Shown: positions 22,801 through 35,321 of the stretch, piece by piece
How positions within the stretch are numbered: the first letter of the stretch is position 1
Layout: every line of letters starts with the position of its first letter
From: Actinomortierella ambigua
Lineage: Eukaryota; Mortierellomycota; Mortierellomycetes; Mortierellales; Mortierellaceae
Reading direction: 5' to 3'
DNA length: 64,000 bases
Assembly: GCA_016098155.1 (NCBI GenBank)
Contig: JAAAJB010000078.1
Location: 21,308 to 85,307, forward strand
Notes under the pieces: generated by a model
Told to the model about the DNA's origin: nothing
What the model saw: only the letters and a program-made list of their open reading frames with translations
Databases searched by the model: none
Position numbers and translations under genes: made by a program

Positions 22801-24032
22801 AGGCGTTGCTGCACCAGACCAAGGCCCCAACGTTGGTCGTGGCCCAGACCCATAGCGCCCATCTGCTCCAGATTGCCTATCTCAACTGTCTCTCTGGTTT
22901 GAACCGGCCTGGTACAGGTGGTGCTTCAGTATCGTCGTCTTCAGAGGAGGAGGAAGAAGAGGAGGACAGGGGCCACTTTGAGGCGATTGTGCAGACGACG
23001 CTGCCGGGAAGCCGCACTCACTGGTATGCACTGGTGGGCAAGATCTGCGAGCTGTGGCTGTCAAGGGAGGAGTCTGCAGCGCAGGTGGGCGATCGGTTGA
23101 TGCAGCGAGTGATGGCGATGCACCCACGGCATCATCACCATCCCCAGCAGCAGCAGGTCTCGACCGCACAGGAGCTGTATTTCCAGCGGTGTGATCAGAT
23201 CATTGTCTATTGTCTGCTAGAGTATGCGTACCTGCGCCAGGGCCTTGCCGGACCGAGTGTTCGATGTGGCGAGAAGGCCTGGAAGCTCATGAATGAGTTC
23301 CAGCGGGCCAAGAACAATAGCAGCTACGACCGTCGTGATGTCGTCGGCCAGCAGCAGCAGCAGGAACGGCTGGCACAAGAGGACGATGAAGGGCTGATGA
23401 TGAGTGTGGCCCAGTCGGCGATGAATATGACGGGCTTTGTGGAGATCAAGGCTCGGATTGGGTTGTGGCAAGGCATCGAGGGCCTGACAACGCCCACCAT
23501 CCATCAGCAGCAGCAGCAGCATGAGAGCGACCAGCAGCAACAGAGAATGACAAAGGCCCAGATTCTGGAGCATCTCCGGATGACGCTGCTGCCGTTGACG
23601 GTGCACCTGCGGCGTCGTCTGGACGAAGAGTCGACGACGATGACGACATGGCTGTTGACACACAAGCACCTCCTGCAATACCAATACCAGTACCAAGGCC
23701 AAGGCCTAGGAGGATCTCCGCGTCGGAACAAGAAGCAGTATGTGGATCCCGCGACCAAGACGGTGGTGACGACGACGACGGCCGACCTGGATGCGCCGTT
23801 GCAGTTCCTGATCGATGTCGGCCGTGTCGCCTATGGCGCGTGGGAGGAGGCCTCGGAGGGTTCAGACTCTGGATGCGCGAGTGGGGCGGAAGAAGAAGAA
23901 GAAGAGGAGGAGGAGGACGATGATGGCTGCGAAGAGATGGCAAATAAGGTGTCATCGGCTTCTAGCCTGACAACGAAGAAGGGCGATGCCCAAAAGGCCT
24001 GGGAGCTTTGCCTGATGCTTGGTTCTGCTTAA
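19485..24032 (+). CDS. SRE1: sterol regulatory element-binding protein (SREBP/Sre1)
   Basis: A single open frame of 1515 residues from ATG 19485; an in-frame upstream ATG (19326) would add 53 low-complexity residues. Residues about 45-190 are Gln/His/Pro-rich with long poly-Gln. The bHLH-zip lies near residues 565-665: HNAIERRYRNNINDRI carries the Tyr that is diagnostic of SREBPs. The loop before KLNKATILRKATEYI is expanded with Gly and acidic residues. A leucine-zipper segment (LKVENQALRDLL) follows. Two membrane spans lie near residues 740-757 (SRVLMAVFMSVTFFANPG) and 820-847 (AIVRTVLFMGCLLALVFW), about 65 residues apart. A His/Arg-rich stretch and a large C-terminal domain resembling the fungal Sre1 C-terminal region come next. 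SREBPs are ER-bound factors released by proteolysis at low sterol or oxygen to activate ergosterol and hypoxia genes. I saw no clear RxxL site-1 motif in the lumenal loop. Confidence 0.92.
19626..19984 (+). repeat. CAG/CAA glutamine-coding repeat tract in SREBP
   Basis: Imperfect CAG/CAA arrays code poly-Gln blocks broken by His, Pro and Leu residues. The longest pure blocks lie around 19801-19850 and 19939-19981. Confidence 0.85.
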
Positions 24033-24296
24033 AAAAAAAAAAAAAGCTGCGTGGCGATTCATTGCATTCATTGGAGAGGTTTTGTTTGTTTGTTTGCTTG
24101 TTTGTTTGTTTCTTACTTTCTGTATACACCATCCTTACCCGATCTCTTTTTTTTTCGGAATAACACACCTGCTTAATGTATTTCTTCACCTCATTTTTGT
24201 TTGATTAAAATCAATAAATGCTCTAACAAGATTTATTGTAAGAGGAAGGGAGAGGGGGGAGGAGTGGAAGGAAGTATGACACACTGTGGTTGGTTA
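24033..24296. other. shared 3' region of SREBP and TCP11 genes
   Basis: 264 A/T-rich bases between two convergent stop codons. A run of (TTTG)n lies near 24078-24110. Confidence 0.6.
24213..24218 (+). terminator. polyadenylation signal AATAAA after SREBP
   Basis: Canonical AATAAA 181 nt after the SREBP stop, followed by an A/T-rich stretch. Confidence 0.45.
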
Positions 24297-27200
24297 TCAC
24301 CGAGAGGCTGCAGCTCTCGTTGTAGATGTTGTTGATGAGGACGAGGAGGAGGAGGATGACGATGATGATGATGATGATGATGAGGAGGAGGACGATGACG
24401 ATGACGACGACGACGATGATGATGACGGGGACGAAGTAGAAGAGGAGGGAGAGGAGGAAGAAGAAGAGGACGAGGAGGGTGCTGTCGGTGCAGCCTTGGT
24501 GGTGACCGCTTGTACAGCATTAGACGAAGTCGAGGCCGAGGCAGCAGCGGGCGAAGACAATACAGAGGTCGAGGCCGAGGTCGCGGTAGACGAAGACGGA
24601 GCCGTTGCAGCGGCAACGCCGCTAGTAGACGACGACGACGACGACAAAGGATTGGTCGCGTTCGCATTCGTAGCAGCTGAATGTTGAGGGGCAAGCCACT
24701 GTTCCTGCCGGCCCTGTTTGACCAGCTCGCGGTAGTAGATACCATAGACCTTGCGGTTAAACTCGGCCACGGCCCGGATGCGCTCCAGCAAGGCCACCAT
24801 CTCATCCTCGAGCCCCGTCAACCCATGCAGCTCCATCTCCGCCTTGTCAAACGTCATCTTGCGCTCCAGTGCTGCAATCATGTCCTCGGGTGGCCCAACC
24901 CTTGGTGGCTGTGCTTGCTGCTGCTGCTGCTGTTGCTGCTGCGGCTGTGCCGAAGAGGGTGATCCTTGGACTGGGGTGGTTCCTGTTGCTGCTGCTCCTG
25001 TTGCTGGCGTGGATGCGGGGCTGGATGTGGATGGCAGACTTTGCACCGGAGTGGCGGTGGAGGGCCCATCCTCCTCCATGGCAGAGCCTTTCTCTTGATC
25101 ACCTACTACTACTACTGCTGCCTTGGAGGTCCGTGTACTGGCACTCACACCGGTCTTACTACTACTACCAGCAGCAGCACCAGCACCAGCACCAGCACCA
25201 CCACCTTCTCCCGAGGCCGTCGACAGACTGGATGCGAGCGAGTGGCACGATGCCGACAAGACCATGAGCGACAGTGACGAGTGCAAGTAAAGCCATCGTC
25301 GGAAATGGATCAACAGCCGCATCTGGATCAGCTGATATAGCGCCGACGTCCGACATAATGCGTGGTCTAGCCATGCCGTGAGCAGGTTGGTCTGTTTTGT
25401 CGCCGTCGCACTTGAAGTCTCCGCCGCTGCCGGTGTCGTCGTCGTCGCTGTCGTGGTCTCTCCGCGGCCATCTGCCGACAAAGATTCGTCGGACTGGAGC
25501 GACGAAGATGGCGGCAATGATGTGGGGGTGGTCGTGGCGGCGGCGGTGGTGGTCGTGGTGGATCGGATGCGATTTGAGAGCGAGGCTTGATAGCGCTCTT
25601 TGACCTTGCGCGCTGCGTGCTCAATCTGAATCACAATATCCTTCATACCATTCGCTTGTTGTTGTTGCTGCTGCTGTTGCTGCTGCTGTTGTTGTTGTTT
25701 GCTCTCCTTGCCTCCTCCATTCTTTGTGCTTGGAGTCGAGGGCGAGCTAGACGTGGACGATGATGGCTGACTGCCAAAGTGGCTATTCTCGTCCGTCAAG
25801 AGGAGCCAAACGACCTTTTTGATCTCAATCAGGTCCTTGGTCGTCCAGATCCCTGGTCCCGTCAACTGGCGGAAGAGAATCAACAGGATGGCCAGGATGG
25901 TCAAGTCTTGAAAGTCATTATGGAATGACAATAACCGGAAATGATCCAGCTCAAACGTCTCTGGCATCGTATGGACCGACACATGAGGGTGAACCATCAA
26001 GTTCAGCAGACCTACAACATCAGTGAGGAAGGTGCAAGGAGGGAAGGCGGATGACGGTGAGAAAAATAAAAAAATAAAAAAAAGCCTTTACCGACAGAAA
26101 GGACAAAATATAAAGTACTTCTTTCTTTACCTTCGTTGACCACACCGTCCAAGATGTTTTCGCCAATCTCCATGACAGCCAGGCTCGATCGTCGTCGGGC
26201 CACTGCCACAGACGATGCCATCGACGTTGCCCCTCCTAACCGGCGCTGTTCTGGTACTGCTGCTCCTTCTATCGGCTCTTCCACAGCAGCAACAGCAGTA
26301 CCCCCCCTGGACGATGCTGTTGAGGCGGAGGAGGCGATGGTAGGCTTTCCCGTGGCGGCGGTCGTCGACGAGGCTGAAGGAAAACTCAGCACCGATCGCT
26401 TATGGCTCTCCCAGGTTAGCCATGACCTTCTAAACCAGTCCCGTGTGCGAACAAGAGACCCTCCACGCACCAACTGTTCGGCAAAGTACCTTTGCTCAAA
26501 GTCTACAGAGTTTTCCAGCAGCCATGGCCTTAGTATCCGGAGTTGATGATTTGCAATGTCCTATGTCAAGAGACCGAAAGGAGAAAGAGAGAGAGAGAGA
26601 AGAAAGGGGGGAGAGAGAGAGAGAGAGAGGACAACAGTCAATGTTTTTTGTATCGCCCTCCCCTTTTTTCTCCTAGTGGGGGGTCCGCAAAGGCTAGAAG
26701 AACCAACTACAAAAAAAAAAAAACAGTGTGTTTTTTACACATACCAGTTTCATCCATTCCAGAATCTCAAAGCACATGCGGATACCTCGCACGATCTCAC
26801 CCGACTGCACCACCACGCGCACCATCGTCTCCACCAGAATATCTCGCATCGGCGCACAGTGTCCCTTCAGCGTCTCGCCCAGGAACCGGAACAGCCTGTC
26901 CACATCGAGCACTCCGTGGTCTAGCTCCTGGATCAACAGCTCCGCATCCAGTGTCGACATGATCACATGTCGCTCCGAGCTCTGGTGTGCCGTCGCCGGC
27001 TGCGTTGCCGGCGGAAGCGATGTCGGCGAAGATGAAAGTGATGGCTGTACTTGCTGCTTGTCATTGGGTGACCTTGCTGACTTGGCATTGTTGTTATTGG
27101 GAGCAGGAGTGGTCGAGGCTGTTTGCGAAGATGATGATGATACATTGGATGGTGGTGTCTTCAATCCTGATGCTCCTGGAGGTGACTGCTGCGGTCGCTT

Positions 27201-30200
27201 CGCCGGGGGCGTGGAAGGTATCGATGCAGGTCGCTGTTGCTGTTGCTGTTGTTGTTGTTGTGGTTGTGGTTGTGGCGGTTGTGGTGGTTGCGGCTGTACC
27301 TGTTGAGGATGCTGTTGGGCTGGCGTCGGCATCTGCACTGGTGAGGGCGCAGGGAGGAGCGATAGTAAAATCTCACGCAACTCATCAATCAATCGCGGCA
27401 ACAGTGCCAGCGGTGGCAAAGGCGACAACGAGGCGACATGTACATCCTGGTGGTGGTGGTGGTGGTGGTGCGAGGACGTTAGAGTAGTCGTCGTCCTACC
27501 CCTCGCATGTTGAAGGAGTATCGCTGCCGATGCAGCGGCCTCCTTCCGCTCCTGCAAGGCCCGCCGCCGAGCCGAAAGCTCCACCTCCACCGCATGCCAG
27601 AAGCGGTCGGCCTCACGGCGCTTGAGTACCCCACGTTCGCCATCGAAATTGGGCCGGAATTGCAAGTGCGGGTCAAAGACCACATCGTGCCGCAGCTGCG
27701 GATTCTTGAAAATCTCCACCAAATCCAGCTCCCGCAATGTTTCGCGCGTGATCGGCAATAAAGGAATTGCCGGCTTTGCGAGCGTTGCCAACAGTGGTGG
27801 TGGTGGTGGTGGCGGTGCCAATAAAGACGGGGGTGCAGGGGACGAAGGAGGACATACCCCTGTCGTGGGCGGCGACGTTGCAGAGGACATGGGTGGTGCA
27901 CCAGAGGATCTCGATGACAATGGCGGTGAAGGCAACGTGGGGTGATTGGTCGGGTGGGCAAAGGCGAGTGGCCGTTGTTGCCCTTGGTTAGGAGGTGCCA
28001 TGGTCTGTGCTGGAGGACCATGCAGACCATGGGGTGGGCTTGGATGCTGAAACGAGGACTGCAAAGCGTGTGTCCGGTGGGGGGACCCAAGCGAGTCATG
28101 AAGGGGTTGCCTTGCATTCGCTTCAATGCCTGGCGCAGGCGCCCTATCCAACGGATGAAGTCTCTCTTCGACCATCGGCCACATTCCTGGAGGTGTTCCT
28201 GTTGATCCAGCATGGTCATTGGAGGGAGGCGGCGGGACAAAACCCCTACTGGCTCGCTGCTCCGCATGACGATGATGTTGATGGTGAGGGTGGCGAGGAT
28301 GGTGCTCCCCCCTTGCGTGTATCGAATGTCCCTGCTGATGCGGCTGCTGATAAAGACCCTGAGAACGGTGCATGCTATCACCACGATGTGTAGGAGAACG
28401 ACCTGCCCTCTCATCTTGTTGAATCACCACCTGGATGTCATTCAGGATAGTGCTGTCCTGTGAGGTCATGATAGCTGGCCGCTGGGCCTCTTCTGGCGAC
28501 ATGCTCGAGCCAAGCCGTTGTTGCGGCAGTTGGGATTGAGAAGTCGCACTCACAGCACGGTGGCTCGGTGGCGACCCTCCTCTTCCGCCGCCAGCCCTTC
28601 CTCCTCGCCTGTCATGATGCCCCTCTCGTACGGTGTCATGGCGCGCTCGCTTTGATCGTTCTGTCATCAGTGCGCTGTCGCTCGTCATCGAGAGAGCTGG
28701 CTGTCCCGGGGAGGTTGTTGGATTGGGCGATCCCGTTGAAGCAAGAGCAGCAGTCATGTGGTGGCTGTTGCTGCAAAGAAATGTCATTGGGTTTCTCCCT
28801 TCGTCGATGGCGTGGTGCACCTGCTGTCCCTTCACTGATGTGGTCGAAGCTGTAGCTGTAGGAAGGGAGCAAAGGGGTGCCGAAGGCGGACTTCGTTGTC
28901 GCTTATGCGAAGAGGAGGAAGAAATGGTGCAAGAAGGATGGCGGTCAAGTGGGTGGATAGGCACCATCTCTTGAGCTTCGTGTGAATGCCGCGCTTGGTG
29001 CTGATCATGGTGCGGACGGAATGGTGCTGCCACTGTAGCAGTGGCAGGACCCTGGTTCCTTTTGTCCGATCTACATGTCTGCGATGATACTGAATCACCA
29101 TGTACCGCTGGCATTGGCGACGTAGGCATAGATGAGGCGGATGTTGATACCGTCGACCGAGAGACCAATGGTGATGTCGATCCTGGTAGCGAGAACGGGG
29201 ATGAGCCTGATAAATGGAGAGGGTAGGGTGACCACCTCTGTGTCGAATGATGATGAGGATGGTGTTGTTTTAATTGCGACTTATGAAGGTGGTGAGGTTG
29301 CGCAAGTTGGTATGGGTGATGGCATGTCTGCTGTTGTTGCTGTTTCCGTTGGTGTTGGTGTTGATGTTGCTGTTGGTGTTGGTGCTGCTGGTGCTGGTGC
29401 TGGTGCTGGTGCTGGTGTTGTTGTTGCCCCAATTTGGTGGCTGCAACTGCAAGTGGAGCCATTGTGGCTTGCATTAGTTCTAATGCCCCCGACTCTGTCA
29501 CTCTGGCCGTGGTCATGCCTAGGCCAGGTATTGCTCTTGATCTAGGTCCAATGGAGGTGCCTTGACTGCCGCTGCTGCTGCTACCGCCAGAATAACCATG
29601 AAGCGCCTTGGACGGAGAAGGGGAAGAAACCGACGATATTGACGAAGCGGATGACGACGAGCATAAAGGACCGTTGGAAAAGGAATGAGATGATTCGAGT
29701 AGGGATGTAGAGGTGAAGGCCGATACTGCGTCTCGTCCATGAGCATTGGAGACGTGTGTAAGCTTGGATGAACTTGCTGCAGAGCCTGTCCGGCCAACAA
29801 CTCCTGGGTGACCAGCTCGACCTGTCAAGGATGATGGCACATCAGATGGTGTGCTAGAAACTATGGAGGGGTGTGTGGAGGATGAGGTGGCGGACGAAGC
29901 GACGCTGGTATCTGTCGAGACAGCAGAGCTGGTCAGAGGCGAGTTGGTTGTTGATGGGATCGACGGGGAGGATAGCGATGTGGCTAGGTCCGCGACTGGT
30001 ACCTCTGTCTCCGAGACGGTGCGGGTATGACTGCTGGCTTCCATGCTGGGAGTGGCGTGGCTGGGGTGAGCAATGGATTGTGAGTGCTGGTGTGGCACTG
30101 GAAACAACGAGGACAAGGGGTGGAAAGGGGTAACAATAGGCACAGACAAGGAAGGCGAGCACGACAAGGAGGAAGAGGAAGAGGAGGTGCAGGTTGAAGA

Positions 30201-31457
30201 GGGAGGAACAGGAGGAGCTGCAGGTGGTCGGTCGTGTTGGACGAGACCCGCCTTTATGCGCTTATGGCGATGCAGTGGAGAACAGTCCAGCAATGGCTCG
30301 GAGATGGATGAAACACTAGTCCGCCTCTTCTTCTTCTTCTTTGGTCGTGAATGGGAAGGAGACAGCGCAGGCCGTGCAGTCGATGGAAGGGTGGATGTGT
30401 GATGGGGAGGACAAAGGGATGGTGGACAAGGGTGTGCTGCAGAGGAAGAAAGAGTAAAGGAAGAAGAGTAAGAAGAGGAAGAGGAAGACGAAGCAGGGGG
30501 GGAGGAAACAGAGCAAGTAGGGGCCAATGGTCCGGGGGAGGACAAGAGAGATGCAGTAGCTAAGGAACCCCCAGATGCTTTGCTGCTGCTGCTGCCTGTT
30601 CGTGTGGTCGAGGGGTAACGGTGGTGGTGGTGGTGGTGGTGGTGGTTCTTGCGACGATGGTCTCGAGTCCGATGGTGCAACGGGCGATGTATGGAAGATG
30701 ACCACGACCTCGTTGCTGCTGCTACACGCTCCAAGGATCCGAATGTGATCCGTGTAGGCGCCAGCGAGATGTCAAGAAATGGTATCCGCTTGACGTCTGT
30801 GACAGTGACGTTGGTATTGCTAACAGCCTTCTGCTGTTGGAGACTGAGTTCTTCTGTTGCTGTTTGTCCTGCTGCTGGGTGCTCTCCCCGTGTAAATATC
30901 GGTGTAGTGGAGGAGGTGGAAGAAAGTGAGGTAGCAATATGCGTAGCAACTGCAGGAAATGCTGGTGTCAAAAGCGGAAAGGAGCACGGTGAAGTGGAGG
31001 CGGATGGAAAACAAGACGGGGATGAGGGACTGTTGGTGGATGGTAAAGGCGACGTTTCCAAGAATGGTGAGGCAGATCGTGCTCTCTGCTTGTCTGGGAG
31101 CTCCTGTGCAGCGCCGTTGAAGGATGGGAAGCACAAGGGTGATGCCGATGACGATGGGGAGGATGCTATTGAGGTGCGCCTGTAGCTAATGCTGCTGCTG
31201 CTGCTATTAGCGGTAGTGTCGCTGCTAGTGCTATCGCTGGTGCTAGATCTCCTCCTCAGGCGAGGCAAACACGGAGCACGAGCACACTCTGGTTGCCTAT
31301 CTTTGACGAGCAGTGGCGTGCCTGAATCGCGAGACGCGGTTTCAGAAGACGGATCGAGCTGGGTGCTCAGATCACAGCTCCCTGTTGCAATTGTTGCTGT
31401 TGCTGTTGTTGTTCTCCTTGTTCTTCTTCTTCTTGCTGTTGCTATTGCTGTCGTTGA

Positions 31458-31488
<31 letters not shown>

Positions 31489-31738
31489 GCTTCTTCTTCC
31501 TCCTCTTCTTTGGTGCGCAAACGAGGACGACGAATGACACTACAGCAGCAACAACTTTCCTCGTGCACAGGGTCGCCACTGTGGTGGTGTCCCGTGGTGG
31601 GATGGAGCTCGGAAAAGCCGGCAGTAGAGGAGGATGGTGAAAGAAGTGTCGAGTTCGGTGTGTTACGGCTGACCGGCGCGACTGACAGAGACGATGAAGA
31701 AAGGTCTTTTGTGTCTAGGATGGGGAGAAGTTGCTTTC
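24297..31738 (-). CDS. SOK1: T-complex protein 11 (Sok1-like), very long, 5' end unresolved
   Basis: Minus-strand exons 31738(?)..26745, 26560..26131, 26011..24297 with phase-compatible GT-AG junctions; over 2300 residues. The TCP11 domain fills the C-terminal half: LRHDVVFDPHLQFRPN, then LDAELLIQELDHGVLD with LKGHCAPMRDILVETM, and IRMCFEILEWMKL. It continues with NHQLRILRPWLLENSVDFEQ, DWFRRSWLTWESH, FELDHFRLLSFHNDFQD and LTGPGIWTTKDLIEIKKVVWLLL. The first ~1200 residues are Ser/His/Pro/Gln low-complexity sequence and the C-terminus ends in a long poly-Ser. The open frame has no Met for about 490 codons; the first is near 30040. Translation therefore starts either there or in an upstream exon. 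A good acceptor (CCACAG) sits at 31739-31744. Yeast Sok1 is a high-copy suppressor of PKA loss; TCP11 proteins are linked to cAMP/PKA signalling. The exact role here is unknown. Confidence 0.85.
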
Positions 31739-32548
31739 CTGTGGCTGGGCGAGGGGGGCGGATGCACGGTGTCAGTGAGGAGTGAAAGGGAGAGAGAGAA
31801 TGCGTGTAGCGACGATTTGTTGGATGTGGATGTACGGAGGGGTGCGTGCGAGAGTGAGAAAGAGAAAGAGAAGGAGGGAGGACAGAGTGACGGAGTCAGG
31901 AGGAAGAGAAATGAGAAAGAGAGAGAGAGAGAGAGAACCAGACGGGAAGAAGAAAAGAGAATGAGCGACGAGGTTAGTAAAGTTGGCAACTGTGAAGGGA
32001 ACAAGATGATGTGAAAGAACTGGCCCAACGAGCAAGCAAGGAAAGGAAGGAGGGGGAAGGGAAGGGAAGGTGCCTCCAGGCCTCCAGACTATGGTAAGTG
32101 TGGGTCAAAGAAGGTGCAGGTGAGGCAGAAGAAATGGAGAGAAAGAATATTAAAAAAAATGGGGTGAAAAAGAGAAACAGGTAGTCGTCGTAGTTTACTT
32201 GGAACAAGTTTGCAAACACAAAGAGCGCAGATGAGGGGCGTGGGGGGGGAGAATGGGGGTTAGGGAAGGGCAAGAGTGAGCGAAGAGAAGCAAGAAGGAG
32301 ATCAGACCCAGGCCACTTTCTTGCTGTGCGGATGATTGGATTGAGCAAGAAAGGGAAGATGAAGGAAAGGAACGATGGGATAAGGGAAGGAAGGAACAAA
32401 TCGAGAAACGAGAGAAAGAAGGATGGGTTGTGCGAAATGCGTGTGTTTTGTTTTGTGTGGGTGTGCGTGAAAGAGTGTGTGTCTCTCGTACGGAAGCGTC
32501 CACAACATGGTAGGTGGTAGGTGAGAGGGGGTTATTGCAGGAGGCAGA

Positions 32549-32613
32549 GAGAAAGAGAGAGAGAGAGAGAGCGAGCAAGAGAAAAAGAGAGAGAGAGAGA
32601 GCGAGAGAGAGAG
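32549..32613. repeat. (GA)n microsatellite, interrupted
   Basis: About 65 bases of GA dinucleotides with a few AAAG/GCGA interruptions, ending in a G run. Confidence 0.85.
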
Positions 32614-33055
32614 AGGGGGGGGGTGTGCGAGTGTTGGTGGTGAATGGGGGTGAAAAAGTGAGCGTGCGTGTGGTAGAGGAAGAAGTGACAAGGAGTGAAT
32701 GGTCGTTGGTTACAGTGGTAGCTTGCTGTTGTGGTAGGATGTAGTACAAGACGACAGCAACAATTGCAGCAGCAAAAATAAAAAAACAGATGTTGTTGTT
32801 GGGTCACAGGTGGGGTGTTGTGCAGAGCGAGTGAGTGAAGTAGGTGGATGGATGTGTGGTGGACGGGGCGGTGGGTAGGAGCAGAGGAGGATGAAGGGAT
32901 GGGGGAGAAGAGGAGGGGTGGTCAAGAGCGAAAGAAAGGAAGGTGTGCAGAGAGGGGTGCGGCTGGGGATGGGGTTGGAGGAACGATAGGGAGAGCACAG
33001 GGATGGAGGAAAAAGGGTAGGCGGGCAGGAAGGAAGGAAGAGAGGTGAGGGGCAC

Positions 33056-33056
<1 letters not shown>

Positions 33057-33089
<33 letters not shown>

Positions 33090-33106
33090 GAGAGAGAGAG
33101 AGAGGA

Positions 33107-33166
<60 letters not shown>

Positions 33167-33178
33167 GAAAGAGAGAGA
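33057..33178. repeat. compound (GA)n-(CAGA)n microsatellite
   Basis: Two long GA blocks followed by about eight CAGA/GACA tetranucleotides and more GA, spanning roughly 120 bases. Immediately next to the palindrome at 33180-33205. Confidence 0.9.
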
Positions 33179-33179
33179 G

Positions 33180-33205
33180 CCATGGCATGCCATGGCATGC
33201 CATGG
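33180..33205. repeat. perfect 26-bp palindrome built from CCATGGCATG units
   Basis: The segment alternates CCATGG and GCATGC and reads identically on both strands over 26 bases. It directly follows a compound GA microsatellite. Confidence 0.9.
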
Positions 33206-33641
33206 TCACTTCCAGAGTGAATAATGGCAGGTCGTCTCTGATAAACCAACGGCGGCGACAACATGCGCTTGTTCACCGCCGACACCAAAGGGCATGTGAG
33301 GGAGCATGCAGTGAAGAAGGGCAGGCCTTTTGTTGTGCTGCAGTTGCTGTTGATGTTGCAGTTGCCATTGCAGTTGCAATTGCTGTCGCTGCTACTGCAG
33401 TCGTTGTTGCTGTTGCTGTTGCTATTGCTGTAGTTGCGCGGTGTGGTAAGCAGGAGGATATGAGGAGAGATGGAGCGAGCGAGCGAGCGAGTGAGGGAAG
33501 GAGGTGCAATGTGAGGTGATGTGAGCGGGCGAGCAACGCAACAGCGAGGGAGGAGAAGAGATCGCCTTGCCAGAGCTGGTCACGCCAGAGTATCTGTCTG
33601 TTTGCTCCAATGCGCCTGGCCAGGTAGTCCAAAAAAGGTCC

Positions 33642-33663
33642 GCCATGCCATGCCATGCCATGC
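33642..33663. repeat. (CCATG)n pentanucleotide repeat
   Basis: Four tandem CCATG units, then CGCCATGCC. The same CATGCC core occurs in the palindrome 440 bases upstream. Confidence 0.75.
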
Positions 33664-34450
33664 GCCATGCCAGAGGTGCTATGACATCGTGCGCGCCTCG
33701 TTTTTGTTTTGAAGTATATCCATATGATATAGGGTATACACGAATTAAGGCTCGCTCACCCTGAACGCACACAAAGAGAACAGTGCAATCCAACGGAGGG
33801 GTGAGGGTTGGGGGGGGGGGTCAACAAAGACACATGTAGGGAAAAGAAAGACAGCGAAAGACAGAGAGCGCGATCTAGGAGGAAGGGTGAAAGGGGACAG
33901 AACGACGGTGGAGGCTCTGAAAGACCAACAAAAAAAAAGGGGGGGGGGGACTCCCTTGGTGTTCACCTCGCGCGCCTCTCTATCTTTTCTCTCTCTCTCT
34001 CTCTCTTTCTTTCTTTCGCTCTCCTCTCTTTTCTCGTTTTCGCCGGAATTGTGCACCCAAGGCAAAACTAATAGTGCTGTGTTGGGTTACATGGCGACTG
34101 GTTAGGGTAGGAGAGCTTGGAGAAGGGGTGTGGCATTTTCCGATTTCCGAGGAACACCAAAAGCGGAGGCGAGGGGTGGTACCTGAAATAGTAGTCCAAG
34201 CACCATGACGCGCACACCATGCTATCAATGTCACATCTCGTCCTTTCCTTCTCCTCTTCCTCTCCTTCTCTTTCCCCCTCCTCCACCAACGCTCGCAGAC
34301 ATGAGTCGAGAGCTTTTTTCTTCGATGTAGTGGCCAATGCGAGTAACTCCACCGAAAGGTGCATAAAATGAAGAGTATGAAGAGTTCAATTTTTCCCCAG
34401 TGTACAGAGGACGATAGGTGATTGAGGCTACCGAGAAGAATGTGTTGAAG

Positions 34451-34453
<3 letters not shown>

Positions 34454-34486
<33 letters not shown>
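34454..34486. repeat. (GA)n microsatellite
   Basis: About 33 bases of pure GA on the plus strand. Confidence 0.85.
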
Positions 34487-34490
<4 letters not shown>

Positions 34491-35321
34491 CAAAGGAGCC
34501 AGAGATATGCAGCAAGCGTCCGAAAGAGACGCACAAGAGAACCAACCATAAGGAATCAAAAACAAAAAGCAAGGAGGCTGGAACCACGATCGCCTGTCGA
34601 GCACCTCTCCGTCGTGCGAGGGGAGAGAAGAGGACGAGGCAGGGGAGAAGGAAGCACGAGAAGCAGAGATGCAACCACAGCCTTTCTCCATCGACAGCGC
34701 CAACATCCTACCAAGCTCCATCCAACCTTCTTCGCTGCCCTGAGCGAGTGCCTATCTCCTTCGTCTCTTTGATTGTTTCTCAGCCATAAACATGGAGTTT
34801 ACTCACTTCTTCCATCGTCACTGTGTGCATCAACATGCACGCCTCTCCTCCGCTTTCTTCTCCCTTCTCTCTCTCTGATGAAGACACCCGAGACTTTTTT
34901 TTTTTTTTGCACGTTGATCCCAACGACTGAAAAGAGTTTGGGATTAATTAATCATTGTCAGGAATCCAAGTGGGAGAACGGGAAAAAAAAAGTGTTCCAA
35001 TGCAGGTGCTTGAGGGAAAGAGGGGAGGATTGAGGCACGGTGTAAAATGGTAAGAAAGGTGTTACAGAGAGAGGGGTGGGGGGGTGAGGGACGGGACACA
35101 GGGAAAAAGAGGGAGGATGAAAAAAAAAAGCGAGTACAAAGCAATGCCTTCACCCTGTAAATGCGGCAGGGAGGGCTTGGAAGCACGTATCCCAAAAACC
35201 ATGCGGGTCGAAGGTGAAGAGCGACGCTCCGCTGCGTCGTTTAAGGTAGAACAAGGATGAAGCAGCATCCAAAGGTGCAACACAAAACAGGAGCAACAAG
35301 ACAAGATAAAAACCATCCTAC

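Larger units (their letters stand above)
31739..35321. other. 3.6-kb GA/CT-rich region without recognisable coding sequence
   Basis: Dominated by purine-rich DNA on the plus strand (CT-rich on the minus strand). It has several (GA)n and (CAGA)n arrays, CATGC-type repeats and G runs. Its strand bias matches the leaders and introns of minus-strand genes here. It may be a very long intron or the 5' leader/promoter of the TCP11 gene. No protein or RNA gene recognised. Confidence 0.5.

Noticed and set aside
24286..24687. Plus-strand open frame of poly-Asp/Glu
   Set aside because: It is the antisense of the poly-Ser tail of the TCP11 gene, which has domain support and splice structure on the minus strand.
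32195..33288. Several overlapping minus-strand open frames of Leu/Ser-rich residues
   Set aside because: They are translations of CT-repeat DNA, contain no domain, and occur in more than one frame at once.
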